From NCBI GenBank assembly GCA_933822405.4, contig CAKOGP040000191.1:1-64000 (forward strand): DNA of 64,000 bases, in the 5' to 3' direction. The position numbers were made by a program, and so were the translations under genes. This document shows, piece after piece, positions 34,360 through 45,479 of this stretch; within the stretch, counting starts at the first letter, position 1, and every line of letters begins with the position of its first letter. A model generated the notes under the pieces. The model searched no databases and was not told the origin of the DNA. It saw only the letters and a program-made list of their open reading frames with translations. Source of the stretch: Cylindrotheca closterium. Taxonomy: Eukaryota > Bacillariophyta > Bacillariophyceae > Bacillariales > Bacillariaceae.

Positions 34360-35395
34360 TTGGTTTTAATTGATTGATTTTAATTGATTGATTGATTGAT
34401 TGATCATTATCTATATATTACCAAATTTTAACAGTGTGTTGTAATGAAATAGCCACCCTCTCTACACAAGACCTGATTCATTCATTCGTTCTTTTAGGTA
34501 CATATACCAGGTACCAAGGTGTTAGTGTTACATACTATTTACTCTCTTCGAAGACAATCGGAAACTTGTCATTTTTCGATTCGGGACTTAATCAGCTGTT
34601 TTTCACTCGTGCGAGGTTCTGACGTGTCCCTTCAACTGATGAAGGACGCTGTGCTTTTTGTATCGGACGTGTTGGCTGTCGACGTCAAAGGTTTCGATTA
34701 GTTATTTAGCTGATTGTGACAAGACAAAAATTGAAAGTGCGGGATTTCCGTGTAGAATTCCTACGAGTTTGGAATGAATTTCCATCGAAGCGGTAAGGGA
34801 ACGTTAAAGCAGCTGCATCTTCACTTAGAAACCACCTCCCCGACAGCACGCCACTTCGATTTTCTGTTCTCTTTTGTGTTCTGGTTTGGAATCCAAGCGG
34901 AAATACCCTTCTTCGCTCCTGTTAAGAACAACGCAACAACCACCAAATTCCGTTGCTTTGCTGAACTTTCCAACTTTCTCTCGCTCAGCACCATAAAAAT
35001 CAGCATTGACGGTACTATTGCTTTTCTTGTGGTGATCTTATCCTAGTGGAACAGCTTTCGTCCCTGCATTGGTGAATTTGAAAAGAGTCTGTTAGTACAA
35101 ACACAAAATCACATCTCGAATGCAACTTTGCTACAGCCATTGCTATCCAAACTACTTCAAACGTCTTCTCTGATTCTCTCAGTTACGCAACAACTTAAAG
35201 CTCGGCTTCTATCTTTTGGGTTCAGCAGAAAGAGTTGTAAAAAGGGAGGAGGGATCGACAAAGGGTTGTTCGGTGGAGTATTAGGTTGTTTCATTGGTGC
35301 TGGAATTCAAGAGAAATCTTTCTGAAACGTGGCAGCACACAGACAAACTCACATACATACATATACATACATACAAACACACGAACACATTAACC
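34360..35395. other. 1-kb intergenic region with TTGATTGA repeat and long leader
   Basis: No gene is supported. A TTGATTGATTGATTGAT microsatellite lies just after the CENP-C stop (about 34366-34404). Several frames of 60-90 codons exist, for example 34774-35046, but their composition is Phe-rich and unremarkable. The last 60 bases before the CCCH gene contain an ACATACATACATAC repeat (about 35350-35375), probably in the 5' UTR. Confidence 0.45.
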
Positions 35396-37228
35396 ATGTC
35401 GATCCCTACTCAATATGTGCAACGAAATAGGTCAACCGAGGCTAGCATGGAAGACTGTCGAGACTATCTGCGGACTGGAAGATGCAAGTATGGTGCTTCC
35501 TGCAAGTATAGGCATCCTCCTAATGTTCAGAGTGGAGGAGGTATGAAGGGTCCCATCAACCCTTCGGAGCCCATGTTTCCCTATAGACCGAACGAGCCAG
35601 TTTGTCAGTATTATATGAAACATGGGACTTGTAAATTTGGTCAAGCCTGCAAGTTCAATCATCCACCTCACAACAACAACAGTAACAACAACTTACACGG
35701 TGTTCCCAGCAGTCCAAGGTTCAATCAATCCATGGTGATGCAACAAAAGGATAGCAACGAAGGCAGTTTTAATAGCTATGATGCTGCTGCTATGCTTCCT
35801 CAGAGACCGGAAGAACCCAACTGTATCTACTTTCTGAAGAACGGAAGGTGCAAGTACGGTGCTACCTGCCGGTATCATCACCCCTTGAATTATCATAGCC
35901 GAAGGCCACCTCCTCCAAATGATGGACATCGCCATAATCATCATCATCATAACCTTCAGGGAGGAGGCAACTCTATGAATGATTCAGGAATGGCTCAACC
36001 AAAGCTTCAATACATCTCGCTTCCTCCGGGAACCTATCAACAGGGTCAATTCGTAGTTGCAGATGGACAGCTAGCCTTCTTGTCTTTGGATGGCTCTACT
36101 CAACAAGTCATTTCCGTTGGGCCACAAGGAGTCAATCAAGAAGCTCCCATGGTACTCACGAGTACCGCAAGTCCCAAGCCAGCTTCCTCACTGAGCCGTG
36201 ATGTTGGCTCTACAGCATCTTCCACTTCCATTGCTTCTTCCTTTGAGAGCTCCATGATTGGAAGCGGTGGAAGTCTCAATACGTTCATCGCCCCTGACCA
36301 ACAGAATGGCCGAGCCGCACACGTTGTGCACTCGGGCAGCAGTCGTCAAGTGCCGGCGCAGAACCAAGATGGAAGAGTCGCTAGTCTGCCTCAGGTAGTA
36401 TCCACTGCCGGCAGTTTGGATGGCAGCATCAACAACAGTAACAACTCAAACAACCACTCTTACTTTGATGTCCGAAGACCAACCCAATCACCAGTGCGGT
36501 CCGAGTCGGGTGGGAACGCGGCCGCGTATAGGGAACAGCGATCTTCTTCCTTTGATCATTCCTCCCGGCCAGCTAGACAGCACATGGGTGGAGGAATACG
36601 CGAGAGTACCAGTGTTCCCAGCTTCAACCATGTGCACGACGAACAAGGCTATCAACAGCAGCAGCAACAACAGTACGACCCTCAGCAGCAGCGGGGCCTT
36701 CAAATGACTAGAGGGCCTCCACCAACCACGGCGCGTGGCCGACAAAGGCGGAAAAGCAACGGGGCAGTCGATGATGGATTGTCCATGATGACCTCTGCCC
36801 TCTTGACCATGTTGGATACTCCAGAAGAAGCAGGGGAGTGGGAACAATATCAAGACTTTGATGACTATGAACCATCCGAATCTTCCACTCCTGTGATTGC
36901 GAACCATTTTCCCGGGCAGCTTGGCTCTCCACAACACCCGCAAATAGTACAAAACAACAACAGCAGCAGCAACAATGGCGACTACAATAACTTTTTTGTG
37001 CCCCAAGCAAGGAAAGTAGCATACTATGATCACGACCAAGACAGATCCGTGAATAGTATGCCGGGGTATCAATACGAAGGAGTAGGGGGAGATGACGGCT
37101 ATGGAATCCCCCGAGGCCGTAGTATGGATCAAATGCAACGATGGGCACCGTCGATGCAAGGTTCCGACCAACAACGTGCATCAAGCACGGCATTTGAACC
37201 AAGGAACAATGGGTCATATTTTCCTTAG
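35396..37228 (+). CDS. CCCH zinc-finger RNA-binding protein (three fingers)
   Basis: An intronless 610-residue protein. The frame is open further upstream, but the ATG at 35396 follows a repetitive leader and begins the first sensible segment. Three C-x8-C-x5-C-x3-H fingers lie in the first 180 residues: CRDYLRTGRCKYGASCKYRH, CQYYMKHGTCKFGQACKFNH and CIYFLKNGRCKYGATCRYHH. Plant ZFN-type and fungal/animal mRNA-regulating proteins share this layout and bind single-stranded RNA or DNA. The rest is disordered and rich in Gln, Asn, Ser and Gly, with poly-Gln (about 420-440) and His-rich stretches, consistent with granule-forming RNA regulators. A basic RGRQRRKS patch (about 450) could be a nuclear signal. 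Confidence 0.85.
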   Translation: MSIPTQYVQRNRSTEASMEDCRDYLRTGRCKYGASCKYRHPPNVQSGGGMKGPINPSEPMFPYRPNEPVCQYYMKHGTCKFGQACKFNHPPHNNNSNNNLHGVPSSPRFNQSMVMQQKDSNEGSFNSYDAAAMLPQRPEEPNCIYFLKNGRCKYGATCRYHHPLNYHSRRPPPPNDGHRHNHHHHNLQGGGNSMNDSGMAQPKLQYISLPPGTYQQGQFVVADGQLAFLSLDGSTQQVISVGPQGVNQEAPMVLTSTASPKPASSLSRDVGSTASSTSIASSFESSMIGSGGSLNTFIAPDQQNGRAAHVVHSGSSRQVPAQNQDGRVASLPQVVSTAGSLDGSINNSNNSNNHSYFDVRRPTQSPVRSESGGNAAAYREQRSSSFDHSSRPARQHMGGGIRESTSVPSFNHVHDEQGYQQQQQQQYDPQQQRGLQMTRGPPPTTARGRQRRKSNGAVDDGLSMMTSALLTMLDTPEEAGEWEQYQDFDDYEPSESSTPVIANHFPGQLGSPQHPQIVQNNNSSSNNGDYNNFFVPQARKVAYYDHDQDRSVNSMPGYQYEGVGGDDGYGIPRGRSMDQMQRWAPSMQGSDQQRASSTAFEPRNNGSYFP

Positions 37229-37640
37229 AATCAAGCAAACAAGCAAGCAACGAAACAGGGCGGGGTCAAGCATTTACTCTCACACCATCGCATACCAAAT
37301 TCACACAACACTCCATACTTACAATTGTATACCAAGCGCTACTACTCAAAAGAGCTGTCTTTTATATGTTAAAGCATACCTACACCACGCAAACTACACA
37401 ACACACGCATACACAAACACAACACAAACAACGAATGAATGAATCCCCATGGGCTATCAATGGATGGCGAACGGCCGCATTTTTGAAAAATAGAGGAGGC
37501 GGCCTTTCTCACTCTGTGGATTGTAAAAGATGCCATATGAACGGGAGATTTAGGATATTAACTGTAATGTATACTAGGATCACAACCACCACTGGACTGA
37601 CTTTTTGTATTCTATTATATTTACGAAATGAATAATTGAC
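37229..37640. other. convergent intergenic region, no gene seen
   Basis: 412 bases between the stops of the CCCH gene and the HCF101-like gene. It is ACAC/CATAC-rich (37380-37435) and contains only low-quality frames. Presumed overlapping 3' UTRs. Confidence 0.4.
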
Positions 37641-39738
37641 TTATCGAATGGTTCCGCCTAGTGCTTTGACAATTGCCTTGTGCGAATAGATGAATTTGGA
37701 TCCATCACTCCAAGTAACTTCATATCCTACTTTGGCCTTTCGTTCCACTTTGTCAGGAGTGACAGGTTTTGGTACTGGGCTGTCATCCGATCCAGCCTTG
37801 TACACGCTGATCATTTCATCCTTCTTTGGACTACTAGCACCACCTGTAGCATCATCTTCTTCTGGTTCCACCAAGAAGCTACCAGTTTTGGGGTCTCGCT
37901 TTCGCAAATTGTCTGGATCAACTGCTTTCATGAGAGCCCCTCCTTCCGAAAAGGCACGAACCATGAGCTTGCCCTTGTCCAAAGACAGCTGAATACTCGT
38001 CAACTCAAACTTTTCTGGCCCATCTTCAAATGTGACCATTACTTCCGTGTCCCCAGCCTTGTATGGCATTCGGAACAACTCTCTCGCAACTACTTGGGAA
38101 AGCTTCCCAAAGGCTTCTAGTTCATTGATAGCTCCTTCTGGTCGTGAAATACTTAAGGGTACTCCATCGTCGTTGGCATCGTTGGCCATCTGTGATATCG
38201 GAAGTTGACAAACATCTTTTGGGTCTATTTCCATGTTCGAATTGTCCTCCGCCAAGAATTCGGTGAACCCTTTTCCAAATGGAAAGTGCTTGTGTCCATT
38301 GCACTAGGGAAAAATAAGCGTCAGAGAAAGAAGGCAGGATTATTGTCAAAATCACATTCCAGATCTCTTACATCAAAATAAGCCATATTCTCCACCATGG
38401 CCATGGTCTTAATTCCAAGGTTTGCAAACATTTCAATACCTTTTCGTGCGTCAGCCAGTGCTAGCTTCGATGGAGTTGTCACTCCAACAGCTCCACTCAA
38501 ATCGAGGTCTTGGCAGACTGTCAACTGGACGTCTCCAGTGCCAGGTGGAAGATCAAGTACCAATACATCCAGATCTCCCCAGTCTGTTCCTTTGATACTG
38601 ACATACATGTAGGATATTTAACATGTGAGAATGATACTACATTTCTGAAGTAAGGATTGCTGGACAACTTACAGTTGAGTGACTACCTTTCCGGCCATGG
38701 GACCTCGGAGTACCGAAGCACCCGTTTGGCCACTGCCTGGTACGCCGCTCTAGATATCGCAGAGGTCATATTAGAACAGTACTGCGATTTTGGAAAACAA
38801 TGGCAGGCGCTCTTACCTCTTTGGAAACAAAGCCGAGAGACAACAGTTTGACACCTTCATGTTCGATTGGATATACCATGCCTGCTCCGAGAGGAGACTG
38901 GCGTACAGCTGCATCTCTTGGTTTGACGAGAACTGGAAGCGACGGTCCATATACGTCAAGATCCAATAGTCCGACTCGTCCACCCATTTGCGCAAGTTCG
39001 TATGCAAGGTTGACGGCAACGGTGGACTTTCCAACTCCTCCCTAATTTGAATGACAAAGAACTAAGTGAGTAATCCTTCCAGTATTTGGTGATGAGATTA
39101 AATTACGCACATACCTTGCAACTATACACTCCAATAATATGAGCAACATTGGCTAGCCCAGGTCCGAGCCGTGATTCAAGTTCCTTCTGGTCTTCTTCAT
39201 CCTTCACCAGCCAAGATACAGGTTTCGATGCCACGGCTTCAATGTTGACACTAGGGCTTGACTCAATCCCAATCTCTTTTGCCCAAACCTGTACCTCCTC
39301 TTCAGCAATCTCCTTTATTCTGTCCTTCAGTTGGTTGAGGCTAGGATGCAGCATTGTAGGTAATCTCAGAAGCAGTTGGATCGTGTTATCCTTGGAAATG
39401 GCTATCCGGCGATTCATCCAACCAAGCGTCTTGAGGCTTAGTTTGGCTTCTGGATCCTCCACAGAAGTTCCAACTACTTTGTATATTCTATCCTCTAAAT
39501 CTGCCATTTGTCTTGTTGAAGCCCCCGATATTTTGTGGAGTTGTCGGATAGTTGTAAGACGATGAGGTGATCGGTGATTCGGACCACGCAACTTCAGACT
39601 TGTTGTCAAAGCTGATTTTCCAAGGTAACTATGGTAGCTTCGAGAAGCATTATTTGTCAGAAATGGTGTACATCTGGATGGAATGCTGCAGTTCAGTCGC
39701 TGTATGGAAGCTCTGATTGGCATTGGAAGGACCCTCAT
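37641..39738 (-). CDS. HCF101: HCF101/Mrp-type Fe-S cluster carrier P-loop ATPase
   Basis: Five exons on the minus strand (39738-39115, 39041-38817, 38749-38673, 38597-38372, 38303-37641) keep frame through four GT-AG introns, giving 604 residues. Order: leader (1-75), MIP18/DUF59 domain (about 78-165), P-loop NTPase (about 200-430) and a C-terminal extension with a WSDG motif like DUF971. The deviant Walker A reads SCKGGVGKST, with the Cys seen in HCF101 rather than the Ser/Gly of generic Mrp. It is followed by LDLDVYGPSLP, GSGQTGASVLRGPM and LDLPPGTGDVQLT. HCF101 assembles 4Fe-4S clusters, in plants for photosystem I. The leader (RASIQRLNCSIPSRC, SRSYHSYLG) is basic and Ser-rich but lacks a hydrophobic signal peptide, which points to mitochondria or cytosol rather than a secondary plastid. 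Confidence 0.88.
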
Positions 39739-39922
39739 GGCGAATAATGAGAAAGATGTGATGTGATTTTCATTTCGATTGCGTCAGATGATGGGATACG
39801 ACTGGTTCGACCCAAATGATCACCGCTCGTCCATACGTCAGTTGACCAACAAAGATCAGATCGGAGGAGAACACTGCTTGTCATAATCAAACATCAATCA
39901 AGCCTTCAAGAAAACAAATAAA
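39739..39922. promoter_or_regulatory. short divergent promoter shared by HCF101-like and plastid RRF genes
   Basis: Only 184 bases separate the two start codons, so both genes must be driven from here. No TATA box or known motif stands out. Co-regulation of an Fe-S carrier and a plastid translation factor is possible but not shown. Confidence 0.5.
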
Positions 39923-40597
39923 ATGTACCTCAAACAACTTGCTCTATTGTGTCTCACTCTTGGCTCCACATGTGCCTTTGCACCCCAACCCCACTGTGCT
40001 TTCACCGCTCGGCCTGCGACTCCTCTATTTGCCTCCGAAGAAGTCGAGGAGCTTGAGATGGACACTGAAGATCGTATGGGAAAGTCTGTTGAGAGTGCGA
40101 AGCAAAATCTCGGGACCATTCGAACTGGCCGAGCTTCAGCACAAATCTTGGACCGAGTTAAGGTCGATTATTATGGCGCTGAGACCCCAGTAAATCAATT
40201 GGCCGGCATCTCTGTTCCGTCTGCACAACAGTTGACTGTTGATCCATATGACAAGAGTGTAATTGGCGACATTGAGCGCGCAATCATCGATGCTGATATC
40301 GGGCTTACGCCCATGAATGATGGAAACGTCATCCGACTCAACATCCCAGCCCTCACCGAGGACCGAAGAAAGGAAATGTTGAAGATGTGCAAGGCTATTG
40401 GTGAAGAAGGAAAGGTTGCCATTAGAAATATCCGTAGATCTTCTGTTGACGCCGTCAAGAAAATCGAAAAGAGTGGAGATATCTCAGAAGATGAAATGAA
40501 GGACGCACAAGAGTCTATTCAAAAGATGACAGACGCTAAAATCAAGGAGATCGATGAATTTGTTGCCAAAAAGGAGAAGGACGTCATGACTGTTTAA
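39923..40597 (+). CDS. frr: plastid ribosome recycling factor
   Basis: An intronless 224-residue protein. A signal peptide (MYLKQLALLCLTLGSTC) ends at the ASAFAP-like site CAFAP, followed by a Thr/Ala/Arg transit region (about 20-37), so import into the complex plastid is expected. The mature part, about 185 residues, is full-length RRF: MGKSVESAKQNLGTIRTGRASAQILDRVKVDYYG, then TPVNQLAGISVPSAQQLTVDPYD, LTEDRRKEMLKMCKAIGEEGKVAIRNIRR and the C-terminal helix. RRF with EF-G splits post-termination ribosomes. Confidence 0.94.
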   Translation: MYLKQLALLCLTLGSTCAFAPQPHCAFTARPATPLFASEEVEELEMDTEDRMGKSVESAKQNLGTIRTGRASAQILDRVKVDYYGAETPVNQLAGISVPSAQQLTVDPYDKSVIGDIERAIIDADIGLTPMNDGNVIRLNIPALTEDRRKEMLKMCKAIGEEGKVAIRNIRRSSVDAVKKIEKSGDISEDEMKDAQESIQKMTDAKIKEIDEFVAKKEKDVMTV

Positions 40598-40842
40598 TAA
40601 AACACTTCTTTACCTCTTACACAACGTATCATTATTATATAACCGCTTTTGCGATCGTAATTCAGTAATGTATTGAGTCCAGTCACCTTCGAACCGATCA
40701 ACGCAACCTTGCGAAACGTCGCGATGAAACAGAGAGTTCGAATCGGACTAACAAAGTCTCTTCTCGCAGGAAAAATGACGGCAGTTTCAGGTTGGCCAAT
40801 ACCACCTTCAACAAACCAAATTCAAAATTAGATTGTACAATC

Positions 40843-43766
40843 ATGTCTTTTCCATTCAGCCCAAGGCGGCGGAAAGACTTCTCCATCGACAGATTGAGAG
40901 TGCTATATACAGGTAGGTATAGGAGTGCTTTCGATGAGTGATGATTATGTTGCATATGCACTCTTACACCTTTTCAATTCAATGTTCTTCCATCCACCAA
41001 TCAAGACCTGATACAACATATTGACTTCACCGATGAGGATCTTGGAAGAAGGGCCGTCAATGATGAGGACAGATCAGTTCATAAGAAGTCTCTGCGATTC
41101 TCCTTTCGCAAAAAGTTAATACCTGACAATTTGAACGACACATTCGAAATTGAAACACGTGACAATCCAAACATTGAGTATGCTTTCGGCAACGAAGTTG
41201 TCTCGCTGCTTGCTGCATTCCGCATGTTGGCAGCTACTAAATCACCTGATAAAGAAGGGGACCATTTAGGCTCGGCTGCGAGAGATGACTATATAGTGGC
41301 AGCCATGTCATCTGCCAAGAAAGTTGAAAATCGAGTGGTAGAAATCCTTGAAGAAATAGGCGAAATCGTTGTCCATTCTGAGAGGACGACAAGCGACATT
41401 CGAGGTGATTCCGTCTTTGAATACTTTTGCGAGAAAAATATTTTGTCACTGATTGTCGATATCACAAAAACGAAGGAAAAGAAGCCGGCCGATGCCAGGC
41501 TCTCTGACACATCTTGCTATGGTGTTGTTTGGACTCCTTTGGTGAAGGCACAATGTTTCCAGACAACGTCATTGCTCCTTTCAAATGTGCAGGCGAGCTC
41601 AGTGGTATATTATCTTCTGTCTCATAACTACATCAACGAGCAGATCATGTGCATGACTCCGTTCCAACAGTGGACTCATTCATCGCTAACCAAGATGATG
41701 CCTCAATACGTTGATCTTCTAAAGAATGTCACAATGCAACTGACTGATGATCCGCTACTGTTTCCCTTTCTGATCATTGATAATCCTGAGAATGGATCGA
41801 CCAAGTTTCCTCTATTTTCTGTTGCACTGGAACTTGCAACCAGCGCATATGCTGAATCTGATTCGTCCGTTTACGACACATGCATAACGATTGTTGTCAA
41901 TCTCATGAAAATAAAGTCCGAGAGTATTGAAAAGTGGTTCATGTCCGCAAGTTCTGAACAAAAGAAACTTGCCGATCACCTGAGCCAAAGGCTACTGAAT
42001 CGGTAAGCAACTCACAGCCCGAAAGGACATTTACATTATTTTGGTGATACCGGTATGCTAACACTTGGTGCAGATACAACCGTGTCTGTGATATATGCAC
42101 AGGACCAGTGGTCGATTTTGTTCGGTCAAGAGCCGTTAATGATGAACTTTCAAAGCTGTACGATGATATGGGGGTTATCCGAGATGTCTTTTGGAGTACG
42201 CGTGGTTTGGATGTTCGACTTTGCGAGTCACTTTTGCAGCGAGTTGTGTCTGTCTTACTAAAGAACATGTTACCACCGCGGCAAGATACACAGTTCTTGG
42301 ACGTGGGGGTGGTCGATGCTGATGTTATTCCGCAGAGGGAAGCCCGCGCGCAAGTGTCAACGTTATTCCTGGCATTTCTCTTTTCGAATCTTGCGTACAG
42401 TCCGTTTCAGAGGATGTTGGCTGTTGCTGTCTTGCACCCCATCTCTACTCCTCTCTGGCTATCCTCGCGATCAGTGAAGCAGTTTAGCGAAGATGAATAC
42501 ATTTTCATGCCAGCCTTGAGTGACATTGTGACTGGCGAGGAGCTGAGAAAAGAGGTCTGTCCGAATGGATTCAGAGCCGAGGTACTTAATGCTTTGGAGG
42601 GCAAATACGGCGACTGGCGATTCATCTCCAGTGCTTGTCTCATTCAAACGATTTTCAATGAAGAGCTGATCGTCAATGATTCCCTTACGCTGATGAACCT
42701 TCTACCTCATTTTGGTGAAAACGGGTATACGGAATCACCACTCGAGAATGCTCTAGCGGCATTTCTCAAGAAAGAACACAAACCATCTCGAATAGTCTCA
42801 CAGGCTCTTGAATGTGCTGGACAATTGGCGATCCAGATAGTGAATTTTTCGGTAAAGCATTGCACTACGATATCGGAACCATGGGAGAAACTAGATTACG
42901 TTCTTGAGCACTCAAAAAGTTGGTCAGCGCTGGGGGAAGCATACCATGGCTTTTGTGCTGACGCGGCAGAGCTGAAGGAAGCAACAGGAGTGTCAGATAT
43001 ATTCTTGGATCTACTGGAAACAACGATACGAAATCGATACAAAGCAAAGACGCAGCCATCTGGAACAACAGTATATTTCTGCTCGCTGTCACAGCAAGCG
43101 TTCAATCGCAAACTTTCCGAATCTGAATTACTCGTTCGAAAGAATCGAGATTGTGGTATGAGCGATGTTGAGTCCGCTCGCTTCTTCATCAATATGGCTC
43201 TTCATTACAGAGCGCTGCACAAAATTATTGACCACAAGTTGCGACTGTCACTGAACGTCGATCAAGAGCCTGGGCCGCTGGATTTTGTGGATGAAGCCGA
43301 TTTTCTGACCCGAACGATTGGAAGGCTCGATGACAAGCCTGCCGTGGGAACAGAGATGGACCTAACGGGTAGAATGACTTTTCGGTTTCACCTTCCTACT
43401 GGACCGATGAAGTCTCCAGAGAAGGATAGTCCAAAGGTCAAGGCCAAGGCTTCCGCTCTCATCCTGGTGCTTGATCACACTGATATGTTTGTCGTGAGAC
43501 CAAATCTGACAAGATTGGAAGAAAATCTCAGTTCAGTTTTGCACAGCATATCGTTGCGAAGCGTCATAGCCGCCGCCGCTGATGGAAACTGGCTTCATGT
43601 TGCTGTTCGTCATTCTGATATCAACATGCTGATCAAGAATGGCAACATGGCGGTCCAATTTGAAAATACAGGAGCGTCCCTGATTGTCAAACAATACCTC
43701 GACCGGTCGCGGGAGGTGCTACGGCAAGAAATGTTAACCAAGGTGAAAGAATTGTTGCCGCTATAG
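40843..43766 (+). CDS. CLEC16A: CLEC16A/Ema-type FPL-domain protein (endosome/autophagy)
   Basis: Three exons (40843-40912, 41006-42002, 42074-43766) join in phases 1 and 2, giving 919 residues. The tiny first exon was found from a start in good context, MSFPFSPRRRKDFSIDRLRVLY. The FPL domain spans about residues 45-320. Family features are VFEYFCEKNILSLIVDI, CFQTTSLLLSNVQASSVVYYLLSHNYIN and the name-giving FPLFSVALELA. The C-terminal part includes a conserved-looking VVDFVRSRAVNDEL and later ALILVLDHTDMFVVRPN, which resembles the PH-like segment of CLEC16A. Family members act with the Vps/HOPS system and the NRDP1 ubiquitin ligase in endolysosomal traffic and mitophagy. A plastid or secretory signal is absent. 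The first intron is the least certain; an alternative acceptor would change only a few residues. Confidence 0.8.
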
Positions 43767-43863
43767 CCAAATTTTGAACAAAGATGTAGCAGTCTATGCT
43801 TCTTCTTTTAAAGTGAATGTATTGGTTCTAGTAGCATTTTTGTATGTTTTCCCCAAGTTCTTA

Positions 43864-45162
43864 TTAGCGTTTTGCAAGAGAACCAAATAGGATGCCAGCC
43901 GCCAGACACACCGCCCCCACAATAAGCGTTTCACTCTTGAAACTACTTTCTACGCTGGCAGATGCGGTTTTGAACTTGCCGTCGTGAAGTTTAACTGGTG
44001 GCAATTCTGGAATCTTCTCGAGAAAATGGTCCTTACTTAGAACATCAATGATGCCCTTTACCAAAGATTGCATTTGGACCGATCGCATTTGAACAGCTTC
44101 AAGCACTTCGGCATGACTTGCAACTGGTCCCTCATCTCCTTCGATAACGACCTTGTTGGTCACCATGGACAAAACAAGCACTGTAGCAACCAATGTCAGC
44201 AGCGTTTCAAAATCACCATATTTTCTTCAATTCATTTCTTCGAATACGTACCTTGCATGTTGCAATGGTGAGCCGTCACAGCCTCTGGAGCTGTGGACAT
44301 TCCGACCGTGTCTCCTCCGAGCATTCTGAGGAATCGACACTCTGCTTTGCTCTCATACATTGGTCCAGATACAAAGCAGTAGGTACCATGAGACTTGACA
44401 AAATCGAGTTTTAGATTTTTTGCTGCCTTCATGGCCATTGCGCGGAGCTCTTCGCTATACGCATTGCTCGTCGGTGGAAATCTCGGCCCCATTTCGTCGT
44501 CGTTGGGACCAACCAGGGCGTTCTTTCCGGCCAATTGGGGAATGGCAAAGTGATCACTCACGCAAATGACATCGCCAACCTTATAGTCTGGATTTAGGCC
44601 TCCTGCTGCATTGGTGAGAATGACAACCTTGACTTGGAGGCATCTCATGACGTTGATGGGAAGGACGACGGTTTTCATGTCGTGACCCTAAAAAATGACG
44701 ACGTGAAAGTTAGCAATCCATTGATAGCTACTAGTCTAAGAAACAAAGACTTGCTTCTCTCGCATCAACCAGTACTGTATCAAACGAAATTTCTTACTTC
44801 GTAGGAATGGAACCGACCTCGAAAGCAAATGGCCGGAATCCCGCTGAGCTTTCCAAAGACGACTTCTCCCTTATGACCAGGGACGGTACAATGCTCAGGG
44901 AACCTGTAGCGAAGGCGGGCATTTAGCTGAGACAACGAGCATTGAATGCATATGAAAATAGCACGAGTATAAAGAAGACGTACCCTGGGATATCGCCGTA
45001 CTTGACAGTCATAGTCTTGCCCTCCAATGTATTTGACAACTCGGAAAGACCGCTCCCACAGACAATTCCGATTTCAGGGAATTCGATGCCTTCATCGAGC
45101 ATCTTCTTCCACAGATAGCGGGCCGCCTTGCGGTATGGTATGAATGTCTCATTGAGAATCAT
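43864..45162 (-). CDS. PNP: purine nucleoside phosphorylase with C-terminal membrane anchor
   Basis: Four exons (45162-44984, 44903-44798, 44687-44252, 44180-43864) join in frame, giving 345 residues. PNP signatures: phosphate loop IGIVCGSGLSEL, GDIPGFPEHCTVPGHKG, CFRGRFHSYEGHDM, VVILTNAAGGLNPDYKVGD and YCFVSGPMYESKAECRFLRMLGGDTVGMSTAPE, with the base-binding Asn in SMVTNKVV. It phosphorolyses guanosine and inosine for purine salvage. Trimeric PNP is usually near 285 residues; here about 55 extra residues end in a 19-residue hydrophobic span (ETLIVGAVCLAAGILFGSLAKR) with a short basic tail, the form of a tail-anchored protein. The membrane could be the mitochondrial outer membrane, ER or peroxisome. 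It is convergent with CLEC16A (97 bases apart). Confidence 0.92.
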
Positions 45163-45479
45163 GGTATTTAGTATTTGGCTTGATAGTTGCTGTTGTTGAA
45201 GTAAGGTGTTGTTGTGATTTGACTGACGTCAAATTATGAGAATCTTACAATCGATCGGCGGTGACTTCACGGAAATGACAAAAAGAACTTCATTCGTGAA
45301 TTCGAGAATTTGACTCGTATGACCCACGTCACAGCACTTTGACGTCTGTATGTGTCACCCTGGCTTCAACTTTGATGATGCGTCACAACCCCTTCACAAC
45401 ATCCACCAAAAGTTTGAGAACACAACAACGCATTGAATCAATCTCTCACCCTGTTCTGTACAATTACTATCGAAGAATC
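45163..45479. promoter_or_regulatory. divergent promoter with three TGACGT-type (CRE-like) elements
   Basis: Between the PNP start and the secreted-protein start lie a palindromic TGACGTCA at 45224-45231, ACGTCA at 45326-45331 and TGACGT at 45340-45345, the last two as an inverted pair 8 bases apart. TGACGT elements are known bZIP sites; in Phaeodactylum such sites mediate CO2/cAMP responses. The function here is inferred only from motif and clustering. Confidence 0.45.

Noticed and set aside
34774..35046. 90-codon frame in the long intergenic region
   Set aside because: Phe/Ser/Thr-rich composition, no family resemblance and no splice context; probably chance.
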